DNA of 5,252 bases, taken from Candidatus Nitrosymbiomonas sp. (GTDB lineage: Bacteria > Sysuimicrobiota > Sysuimicrobiia > Sysuimicrobiales > Humicultoraceae). Positions 1 to 5,252 of this stretch are shown here, piece by piece. The number at the start of each line of letters is the position of its first letter. Position 1 is the first letter of the stretch. The notes beneath the pieces are model-generated. The model was not told the DNA's origin. It saw only the letters and a program-made list of their open reading frames with translations, and searched no databases. The translations under genes were made by a program, and so were the position numbers. The stretch covers positions 1-5,252 of the forward strand of contig DYHL01000184.1 in assembly GCA_020724185.1 (NCBI GenBank), read 5' to 3'.

Positions 1-1
1 C

Positions 2-616
2 GGCGGCCTGCCGCCCTCGGTGGAGCTGTACGCCAAGTTCGAGGGCCGGAACCCTGGCGGCTCGGTGAAGAACCGGCCGATGCTGCGGATGATCGAGGAC
101 GCCGAGCGGGAGGGGCGCCTGAGCGGGCCAGGCGGCCGGACGCGCGTGCTGCTGGACTCCACCAGCGGCAACGCAGGGATCGCCTACGCCATGATCGCGG
201 CGGCGAAGGGCTACCGGGTGACGCTGGTGGCTCCGGCCAACGCCAGCGAGGAGCGCAAGGGCGTGATGCGCGCCTACGGCGCCGACCTGGTGCTCTTGCC
301 GCCTTCGAATGAGGCAAGCCTCCGCAGGAAGCTTATCGCGAATCACCCCGCCTCTCGCTCCCGGACTTCGGCAGGAACGCTGCTAGGTCCTACCGTTAGG
401 TGGAGCAGATCGCCGCCACTGGTGCGCCCTGCGTCCTCCTCAAGGCCGGAGAACCGACCCGGCAGCAAACCCCCGCGCTGCGCGGCCCGGGGAAGTAAGT
501 GTGCTGACAGGGGAGCATCCCATCTGCCTCGCGGCCGTGGCCGGGGACTTCGACCGGGCGCCGGAGGCGGTGGCCGAGCCTTTCGCGTCGCTCGCCCCGG
601 TCGCGCACTGACCTAG
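2..616 (+). pseudogene. Truncated PLP-dependent cysteine synthase (CysK/CysM family), 5' end outside window
   Basis: The reading frame is already open at the left edge, so the true start is upstream of the window. The first ~100 codons are typical of O-acetylserine/O-phosphoserine sulfhydrylases, which make cysteine from an activated serine and sulfide with a PLP cofactor. The motif NPGGSVKN holds the PLP-binding Lys (codon 68-70), STSGNAG (158-178) is the phosphate-binding loop (TSGNTG in most relatives), and SEERKGVMRAYGADLVLL follows in the family order. Homology ends at about 298-304. The usual continuation (acidic segment, then the C-terminal half with the second PLP-contacting loop) is replaced by Arg/Ser/Pro-rich sequence until the TAG at 614-616. 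The family is normally 300 residues or more, so only a fragment remains and it should be inactive. A sequence join error is the alternative to a genuine deletion or insertion. The family assignment is sure; CysK versus CysM is not. Confidence 0.85.
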
Positions 617-646
617 GCGGCCCGGCCGGGCTCCCTGGGGCCTGGA
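305..646. other. Non-coding or degenerate junction sequence
   Basis: No recognisable protein, tRNA or rRNA is seen on either strand. Short open stretches exist. One (501-611, +, GTG start, 36 codons) reads VLTGEHPICLAAV and ends with TGA at 609-611. It looks somewhat like the tail of an enzyme but I cannot assign it. The segment separates the broken cysteine synthase from the 3' end of the toxin gene, so it probably contains the recombination junction. Confidence 0.5.
620..631. repeat. 12-bp perfect GC palindrome downstream of the toxin stop
   Basis: GCCCGGCCGGGC is self-complementary over 12 bp and lies 15 nt past the toxin stop codon on the minus strand. It could form a short hairpin with a 4-nt loop and act at the 3' end of the AbiE transcript. 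No T-tract follows on the minus strand, so it is not a convincing intrinsic terminator. In DNA this GC-rich a chance palindrome is quite possible. Confidence 0.3.
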
Positions 647-1492
647 CTACCGTCCCAGGAGTCCGGCTTGGCGCAACGCGCGCTGCACAGTCCGGTAGAC
701 CTGCGCGAACTCGGGGAGCGCGGCCATCTGCGCCGCCAGGCGCGGTGCCCAGAGTCGTCGGTACCGCGCCTCCTTCGCGCGGAATTCCCCGCGCGCCTCG
801 GCGAGCGTCCTCCCGCGAAGCGCCCACTTCTGCTCGATCGCACCAATGAGGGCCGCGAGGTCCACGTGACCGCCGGCCACGAGGTACCAGGCGTCGTACA
901 GATCCCGCGGTTCATTGCGCGCCCGATCCATGAGGGCCACCACTTTCTCGGCGGCAATCTCGTCAAGCGAGTAGACCGGGAGCGCGGCGCCGTCGGGCAG
1001 GTCGGCGTACTCCTTGTAGCCCCGGAGCACGGGTCGTTGTTCGAGCGGGAAGGCCAGATGCTCGCGGATCGTAGTGTCAACCTTCACCTCTCGGCCTGCC
1101 CCTGGGGCTGGGAGCGGGCCCTCGTAGCCAAGGTAGAAGGTGTAACTGTTCGCGTGCGAGGTGGAATCCTCCCGGGCGAACCGGAAGACGATCCCACTCG
1201 CCCGCTGCGCCTTGGCGAAGATCAGGTCCAGCTCCTGGCGGATGCGCTCGAAGGGGGTCTCTGTCGTCAGCGTGAAGTCGAGGTCCTCGGAGAACCGGTA
1301 GTCCGGGAAATAGCATCGCTTGAGGGCGGTCCCGCCTTTGAAGGCGAGGCGCTCGCCAAGCGGCGTGCGCGCCAGCGCGACCAAGAACCACGCCAGGCAA
1401 TAGTCGCGTTCCAGCACGGCTTCTGGAATGCGGCGGCCGCCGGCCCGGGCGAGCCGGTTGGAGAGTAGCGAGAGGTTGCGCGGTGGGATCAC
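647..1492 (-). CDS. abiEii: AbiEii-family nucleotidyltransferase toxin (type IV toxin-antitoxin)
   Basis: This 281-residue protein belongs to the AbiEii/AbiGii nucleotidyltransferase toxin family (DNA polymerase beta-type fold). Members act in the cytoplasm on nucleic acid or nucleotide targets to stall growth, and several cause abortive infection of phages. The N-terminal hallmark is complete: FKGGTALKR (51-59), then RFSEDLDF (66-73), where GGT and Asp70/Asp72 form the nucleotide and metal site. VKVDTTIRE (136-144) gives a further conserved Asp. The C-terminal hallmark is also present: DEIAAEKVVALMDR (177-190) and PRDLYDAWYL (195-204). The length is normal for the family and there is no frameshift. 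Translation starts at GTG (1490-1492), preceded by TGAGGA at 1501-1506 with an 8-nt gap. The start lies only 3 nt after the antitoxin stop, so the two are co-transcribed and probably translationally coupled. The exact substrate cannot be read from the sequence. Confidence 0.92.
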   Translation of the reverse strand: MIPPRNLSLLSNRLARAGGRRIPEAVLERDYCLAWFLVALARTPLGERLAFKGGTALKRCYFPDYRFSEDLDFTLTTETPFERIRQELDLIFAKAQRASGIVFRFAREDSTSHANSYTFYLGYEGPLPAPGAGREVKVDTTIREHLAFPLEQRPVLRGYKEYADLPDGAALPVYSLDEIAAEKVVALMDRARNEPRDLYDAWYLVAGGHVDLAALIGAIEQKWALRGRTLAEARGEFRAKEARYRRLWAPRLAAQMAALPEFAQVYRTVQRALRQAGLLGR

Positions 1493-1495
1493 CCG

Positions 1496-2329
1496 TTACG
1501 TCCTCACCACCGCCTGGAGTTCTTCCGGAGGGATGTTGAGGCGCAGCCGCCACCGGGCGAGGAACTTCCCTTCCCGGGGGAGGAGGGGGTCGAGCAGATG
1601 ATAGGTCGACGTGAGACGCCGTCGGAGGCGCTCCAGGTCGCTCGGCTGGCCCATCCTGTAGGTTTCCATTAGGTACCCTAGACGCCGGATCACCGCCCCG
1701 ACGTTCAGCCGAACGGCGTAGCCGACAAGCTTCTTGGGGTCCATGTCGGCGCGTCGCATCCAGAGGCCCTTCGCGACCTCGGTCAGCCCCCCGCAGTACT
1801 CGGGTTGCTTCAACCCGTCAAGCACGGTGCGCTCGAGGTCGCTGACCACGACCGTGTCCTGCTTGTCCACCCAGTGCTCGGTCGTGCCAAAAAAGTGGGT
1901 TGGCTTGCAGCGGACGAAGCGGAAATCCGTGCCGAGGATCGTGCGGCTGCCCATGGGGGTGGGCGACGTGACGTAGACCACCAGTTGCGGCTGGGTGACC
2001 ATGCCATGGAGGTCCATCGCGGAGGCATGGGAGAGGTAGTAGGCATGGCCCCCCATGAGCTCCCGGGCCACGACATAGGGGTTGCCGAGGTACTCCCGCT
2101 CGTGGCCGAGCTCGAAGGGCACCAGGGCGAAGACGCCAGGCCGCAGACGGGTCGCCACGCCACGGCGGATGAGCATCCGCACAAAACTGCGCGCGGAGAC
2201 CGGCTGCAGGCCCGTGATCTCCGTGGCCTCGGCCAGCGTAAAGATGGGGCGCCGCCGCTCATAGAGACTCGCGACGAGGTGGGCGGCCTGCGGACCCAGG
2301 GTCTTTAGTGTGGTGTTATATTTCGACAT
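1496..2329 (-). CDS. abiEi: AbiEi-family antitoxin and transcriptional regulator
   Basis: From the chosen ATG (2327-2329) the product is 277 residues. A winged helix-turn-helix lies near the N terminus (about 15-70; FTLAEATEITG, then SFVRMLIRRGVATRLRPGVF), followed by an AbiEi-type C-terminal domain. That domain includes YYLSHASAMDLHG (97-109), a beta-rich middle, and SDLERTVLDGL (163-173). In characterised AbiE systems this protein counters the AbiEii toxin without binding it directly, and represses the operon by binding inverted repeats in the promoter. An in-frame ATG at 2414-2416 would add 29 residues, but its codons run through the -35 and -10 elements, so I reject it. The chosen start has GGGGA at 2341-2345 about 11 nt upstream. 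The gene is first in a two-gene operon with the toxin. It appears intact. Confidence 0.88.
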   Translation of the reverse strand: MSKYNTTLKTLGPQAAHLVASLYERRRPIFTLAEATEITGLQPVSARSFVRMLIRRGVATRLRPGVFALVPFELGHEREYLGNPYVVARELMGGHAYYLSHASAMDLHGMVTQPQLVVYVTSPTPMGSRTILGTDFRFVRCKPTHFFGTTEHWVDKQDTVVVSDLERTVLDGLKQPEYCGGLTEVAKGLWMRRADMDPKKLVGYAVRLNVGAVIRRLGYLMETYRMGQPSDLERLRRRLTSTYHLLDPLLPREGKFLARWRLRLNIPPEELQAVVRT

Positions 2330-2334
2330 TGCTT

Positions 2335-2353
2335 TGTGCATCCCCGTTGCACA
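2335..2353. promoter_or_regulatory. 19-bp inverted repeat, candidate AbiEi operator
   Basis: TGTGCA and TGCACA form a perfect 6-bp inverted repeat separated by 7 nt. It lies just downstream of the -10 element, touching it at position 2353, and covers the expected transcription start of the antitoxin-toxin operon. A repressor bound here would block initiation. Known AbiEi proteins autoregulate through inverted repeats in their promoters, so this is the natural candidate site. Binding itself is inferred. Confidence 0.6.
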
Positions 2354-2382
2354 TTTTACGACCAAAATATGATTCAGGTCAA
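2353..2382 (-). promoter_or_regulatory. Sigma-70-like promoter of the abiEi-abiEii operon
   Basis: On the minus strand TTGACC (2377-2382) matches the -35 consensus at 5 of 6 positions and TAAAAT (2353-2358) matches the -10 at 5 of 6, with an 18-nt spacer. The area is clearly more AT-rich than the surrounding DNA. The -10 ends 23 nt before the chosen antitoxin ATG, giving a short leader of roughly 15 nt. Confidence 0.65.
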
Positions 2383-2484
2383 CGAGCCGAATCGAGTCGC
2401 CTAAGATCTTACCCAAGGGGCTATCGTCGCGTCATTGGGAATCCTGCCGAACCCAACGGCCATTCCAGAGCCCCGGGGGTAAGC

Positions 2485-3457
2485 ATGAGCCCGACGGCAC
2501 GACGAGGTCTGCGCCATCACCGGGTATCACCGGAAGTACGCGGTTCACCTGTTCCGCAGCCCCACCGCTGAGAAACCGACCCCTAGCCGGCCGCGAGTGC
2601 CCACGTACGACTCCCGCGTTGTGGACGCCCTGGCCGCGATCTGGGAAAGGGCCGGGTACCCCTGGCCGGTCCGCCTCAAAGCCCGCAAGACGCGCCTCCA
2701 GCGCCGGCTCTATGGCCGCACCAAGCCCGGCACGCTCCTCAAGCACCACATCCCCATCAAGACCGACGCCTGGAGGGTGACCACCCCGGGCTTCGCCGAG
2801 ATCGACCTGGTCGCCCACTGCGGCCAAACCGCCGTCCTGCACGCCCTGCAGGAGATGGCCCACGCCCTCCCGTTCCCGCTTCGGGGGCTGGATTCGGACA
2901 ACGGCTCCGAGTTCATCAATCACCACCTGCTCCATTACACCCAGCGCTACGGCATCCAGTTCACCCGCGGCCGCCCCTACAAGAAAGACGACGACGCCCA
3001 CATCGAGCAGAAGAACTGAACGCACGTCCGCAAGCTCCTGGGATGGGACCGCTATGACTCCCCCCAGGCCCTGGAGGCGCTCAACGACCTCTACCGCCAT
3101 GAGCTCCGCCTGATGATGAACCTCTTTCAGCCCTCCGTGAAGCTCCTTCGAAAGGTCCGCGTCGGCTCCCGGCTCACGCGGCGCTACGACCGCCCGCAAA
3201 CCCCACTGGATCGGCTGCTTGCCTCCGGACAGGGCGACCCTGCCAAGATCGCGGCCCCCCAGCACCTTCGCACCCGTTTGGATCCCTTTGCCCTCGCCGA
3301 CGCCATCGACCGAAAACTGCAGCGCATCTATCACCTGGCCAACGCCCGCCAGCACCCTCGCTCTGGGGCCCGTCGCACGTCGAGCCCGCCCCGGGCGGCC
3401 AGGATCGAGCCCGAGACCCTCGCCCACACGACTGAACCCGGGGATCTGGGGGAATAA
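2485..3457 (+). pseudogene. Decayed DDE (rve-fold integrase core) transposase
   Basis: This is the remains of an insertion-sequence transposase of the group often labelled integrase catalytic subunit. An ATG at 2485 begins with MSPTARR, a common start in this group. The frame then shifts, and from 2504 the protein continues in another frame as EVCAITGYHRKYAV. Downstream come LQRRLYGRTKPGTLLKHHIP, the first catalytic Asp in FAEIDLVAHCG (2804-2806), the second in LDSDNGSEF (2891-2899), and the Glu in HIEQKN (3005-3007). A TGA at 3017-3019 interrupts the frame. The same frame then resumes as THVRKLLGWDRYDSP and runs to the TAA at 3455-3457 with the family's C-terminal motifs (KKVRVGSR-like, LDPFALADAIDRKL). 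Against my memory of intact relatives, segments are missing near 2505, 2683 and 2825. The enzyme should be dead. A GGGGG tract 5 nt upstream is a plausible original ribosome binding site. Confidence 0.88.
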
Positions 3458-3488
3458 CCCGTGTAACTGCGCCGCATCTGGAGATGAG

Positions 3489-3653
3489 ATGACCTCGACC
3501 ATCAACGGATTGGTGATCAGCCTGGTCGGCCTTGCCGTAGGATGGATCCTGGCGCTGCGGGCCCTCAGCCAGATGGGAGTCTTGGTAGCCCTGACCGGCG
3601 TGGCCTTCCTTGCCCTCGTGACCCTGGGCCTGATCCGCGCCGCACGAGTCTAG
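3489..3653 (+). CDS. Small two-helix membrane protein, unrecognised
   Basis: This 54-residue ORF starts at ATG 3489 with GGAG (3480-3483) 5 nt upstream, a well-placed ribosome binding site. The protein is almost entirely two hydrophobic helices, roughly residues 5-23 and 29-49. Arg24 lies in the short turn and the tail IRAARV is positively charged, consistent with a hairpin in the cytoplasmic membrane. I do not recognise a family and assign no function. It sits 31 nt after the dead transposase and 86 nt before the helicase, on the same strand. The good ribosome binding site and membrane-like composition argue that it is real, but a chance ORF in GC-rich DNA is not excluded. Confidence 0.5.
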   Translation: MTSTINGLVISLVGLAVGWILALRALSQMGVLVALTGVAFLALVTLGLIRAARV

Positions 3654-3708
3654 TCCCGCCTGCCCCCACATGGCCTCCCCGAACAGGAGGAGGGTGGCCT
3701 CCCTGGTG

Positions 3709-3724
3709 TCGAACCTATGTTCGT
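3709..3724. promoter_or_regulatory. Candidate LexA/SOS box upstream of the helicase gene
   Basis: The site is TCGAAC-N4-GTTCGT. It contains a perfect 5-bp inverted repeat, CGAAC/GTTCG, with a 4-nt centre CTAT. It matches the mycobacterial-type LexA consensus TCGAAC-N4-GTTCGA at 11 of 12 fixed positions and has the GAAC-N4-GTTC core shared with the Bacillus-type box. It ends 15 nt before the helicase ATG, so LexA bound there would block transcription. The central TATGTT (3716-3721) could be part of a -10 element, but I see no clear -35. Confidence 0.65.
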
Positions 3725-3739
3725 ACCTATGGTGAAGAA

Positions 3740-5252
3740 ATGACACTCGAGCAGGTCCTGACCGCGCTGCAAACCGAACCTGGGTGGGCCCGGCACATCA
3801 CCGCCTGGCATCAGGTTCCGGAACGGCCGGGCCGGTACGAGCCGATCCCCACTGACGTGGATGGCCGGTTGGCTTCGGCGCTTCGGCGCGCGGGCATCGA
3901 GGAGCTCTACACGCACCAGGCTCGGGCTTTCGAGATCGCCCGATCAGGACGGCACATGGTCGTTGTCACGCCAACCGCATCGGGCAAGACGCTCTGCTAC
4001 AACCTGCCGGTCCTCAATGCGTTGCTGGCCGCCCCCCAGACCCGCGCGCTCTACCTGTTTCCCACCAAGGCCCTCTCGATGGACCAGGTGGACGAGCTGC
4101 AAACCCTGGTCCGCGCGCTGGATGCGGACATCAAGGCCGCCACCTACGACGGCGATACGCCTGGCGCGGCGCGGCGGGCAATCCGAACCGCCGGGCACGT
4201 TGTCGTGACGAACCCCGACATGCTGCACGCGGCGATTCTGCCACACCACACCAAGTGGCTGCGGCTGTTCGAGAACCTCCGCTACGTCGTTGTGGACGAG
4301 CTGCACACCTACCGCGGGGTGTTCGGCAGCCACGTTGCCAACGTGCTGCGGCGGCTGCGGCGCATCTGCCGGTTCTACGGCAGCACGCCTCAGGTGATCT
4401 TCACCTCGGCCACGATCGGCAACCCGAAGGAGCTGGCCGAGCGCCTGCTGGAGGAAGAGGTTACGCTGGTGGACGACAACGGCGCGCCCTCGGGCCCCAA
4501 GGTGATCGCGTTCTACAACCCACCGGTGATCAACCGCGAGATGGGCATCCGCCGGGACGCGCTCTCCGAGGCCGGCAGGATGGCCGGTGAGTTCATCCGC
4601 AACCGGATCCCGCTGATCGCGTTCGCGCGCAGCCGCCGCGCGTCCGAACTCCTGACCACCCGATTCCAGGCGGTCGCGGCCAGCCACCAGATCCCGCCGG
4701 AACGCGTCGCCGGCTACCGCGCGGGCTACTTGCCGTCCGAGCGGCGGGCCGTCGAGAAGGGTCTCAGAGATGGAACCGTGCTGGCGGTCGCCGCCACCAA
4801 TGCGCTGGAGCTCGGCATTGACATCGGCCGTCTGCAGGCGGCGCTGCTGGTCGGGTATCCTGGCACGGTGGCCTCGACCTGGCAGCAGGCCGGACGCGCA
4901 GGCCGCACGCAGGACCTGTCCGCGGCAATCCTGATCGCCACCAGCGATCCGCTCGATCAATACATCGTGCGGCATCACGAGTACTTCTTCGGACAGTCGC
5001 CGGAGGCCGGGCTTGTGAACCCTGACAACCTCTACATCCTGACCAGCCACGTGCGCTGCGCGGCGTTCGAGCTACCGATAGAGAACGACGAGCGGTTCGG
5101 GCCGAGCACGCTGCCCGAGGTACTGGACTACTTGGAGAAGCAGCGGATCGTCCACCGGGAAGACGACCGCTGGCACTACGTGGCCGACGCGTATCCAGCC
5201 CAGGACATCTCGCTGCGCAGCGCCTCGACCGAGAACGTGGTGATCATTGACA
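3740..5252 (+). CDS. mrfA: MrfA/YprA-type superfamily 2 DNA-repair helicase (N-terminal 504 residues; runs off the window)
   Basis: The gene starts at ATG 3740, with GGTGA at 3731-3735 a short 4 nt upstream, and stays open to the window end. All SF2 helicase motifs are present: LYTHQ (56-60), Walker A TPTASGKT (77-84), FPTKALSMDQ (107-116), TNPDML (157-162), DELH (186-189), TSAT (222-225), IAFARSRRA (293-301), ATNALELGIDIG (352-363) and QQAGRAGR (382-389). The stretch GYPGTVASTWQQAGRAGR and the later DPLDQY, EYFFG and NPDNLYIL are specific to the YprA/MrfA group, which in Bacillus subtilis is a 3'-5' helicase repairing mitomycin C lesions independently of UvrABC. Full-length members are near 750 residues and end in a cysteine-rich DUF1998 region, which would lie beyond the window. 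An upstream SOS-like box suggests DNA-damage induction. The family is sure; exact orthology to MrfA is likely but unproven. Confidence 0.9.
   Translation, partial: MTLEQVLTALQTEPGWARHITAWHQVPERPGRYEPIPTDVDGRLASALRRAGIEELYTHQARAFEIARSGRHMVVVTPTASGKTLCYNLPVLNALLAAPQTRALYLFPTKALSMDQVDELQTLVRALDADIKAATYDGDTPGAARRAIRTAGHVVVTNPDMLHAAILPHHTKWLRLFENLRYVVVDELHTYRGVFGSHVANVLRRLRRICRFYGSTPQVIFTSATIGNPKELAERLLEEEVTLVDDNGAPSGPKVIAFYNPPVINREMGIRRDALSEAGRMAGEFIRNRIPLIAFARSRRASELLTTRFQAVAASHQIPPERVAGYRAGYLPSERRAVEKGLRDGTVLAVAATNALELGIDIGRLQAALLVGYPGTVASTWQQAGRAGRTQDLSAAILIATSDPLDQYIVRHHEYFFGQSPEAGLVNPDNLYILTSHVRCAAFELPIENDERFGPSTLPEVLDYLEKQRIVHREDDRWHYVADAYPAQDISLRSASTENVVIID

Noticed and set aside
396..827. 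143-residue open frame on the minus strand overlapping the toxin 3' end
   Set aside because: It is out of frame with the toxin, is Arg/Gly/Pro-rich and has no motif.
668..1468. 266-residue open frame on the plus strand
   Set aside because: It is the antisense shadow of the AbiEii-like toxin gene and contains no recognisable domain.
2330..2416. Upstream ATG (2414-2416) extending the antitoxin by 29 residues
   Set aside because: The extension would contain the promoter elements and the palindrome, and it has no similarity to the family N terminus. The ATG at 2327-2329 fits the wHTH position better.
2432..3505. 357-residue open frame on the minus strand
   Set aside because: It is the antisense shadow of the transposase remnant. 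Its translation is low-complexity Gly/Val/Leu-rich with no family motifs, while the plus strand carries the catalytic motifs.
3944..5050. 368-residue open frame on the minus strand
   Set aside because: It lies wholly antisense to the helicase, whose motifs are all on the plus strand. Long antisense frames are expected in GC-rich codon usage.
3740..5252. The helicase as part of a DISARM-like defence system (DrmA/DrmB)
   Set aside because: DISARM splits helicase and DUF1998 functions over separate genes next to a methylase or phospholipase D gene. Here the motifs and spacing are those of the single-chain MrfA/YprA group, and no such partner genes are visible in the window.

Overview
This is a GC-rich bacterial window. 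It looks like the seam between core genes and an accessory insert. The source organism cannot be named from the sequence. A GAAC-N4-GTTC type LexA box suggests a lineage whose LexA is of the Bacillota/Actinomycetota/Chloroflexota kind, which is an inference only.

Layout. (1) At 2-304 on + there is a fragment of a PLP-dependent cysteine synthase. It covers the PLP-lysine and phosphate-loop region, then homology stops abruptly and the frame runs into unrelated sequence up to a stop at 614-616. (2) At 305-646 there is about 340 bp with no recognisable gene. (3) At 647-2329 on - lies a complete two-gene AbiE-type (type IV) toxin-antitoxin operon. The AbiEi-like antitoxin/regulator comes first and the AbiEii-like nucleotidyltransferase toxin follows 3 nt later. 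Just upstream is a good sigma-70-like promoter (2353-2382) and a 19-bp palindrome (2335-2353) placed as an autoregulatory operator would be. (4) At 2485-3457 on + is a decayed DDE (rve-fold) transposase. It appears to have lost three internal segments and carries a TGA where relatives, as I remember them, have Trp. (5) At 3489-3653 on + is a possible 54-residue two-helix membrane protein. (6) From 3740 to the right edge on + is the N-terminal 504 residues of an MrfA/YprA-type superfamily 2 DNA-repair helicase. A near-perfect SOS (LexA) box sits 15-16 nt before its start codon.

How it fits together. The AbiE operon is flanked by a broken metabolic gene and a broken transposase. This is the expected setting for a horizontally acquired phage-defence or stabilisation module, with AbiEi repressing its own operon and neutralising AbiEii. 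The helicase is probably resident and LexA-controlled, independent of the AbiE module. I did not find a clearly new system. The most testable new point is the SOS box in front of the mitomycin-repair-type helicase.
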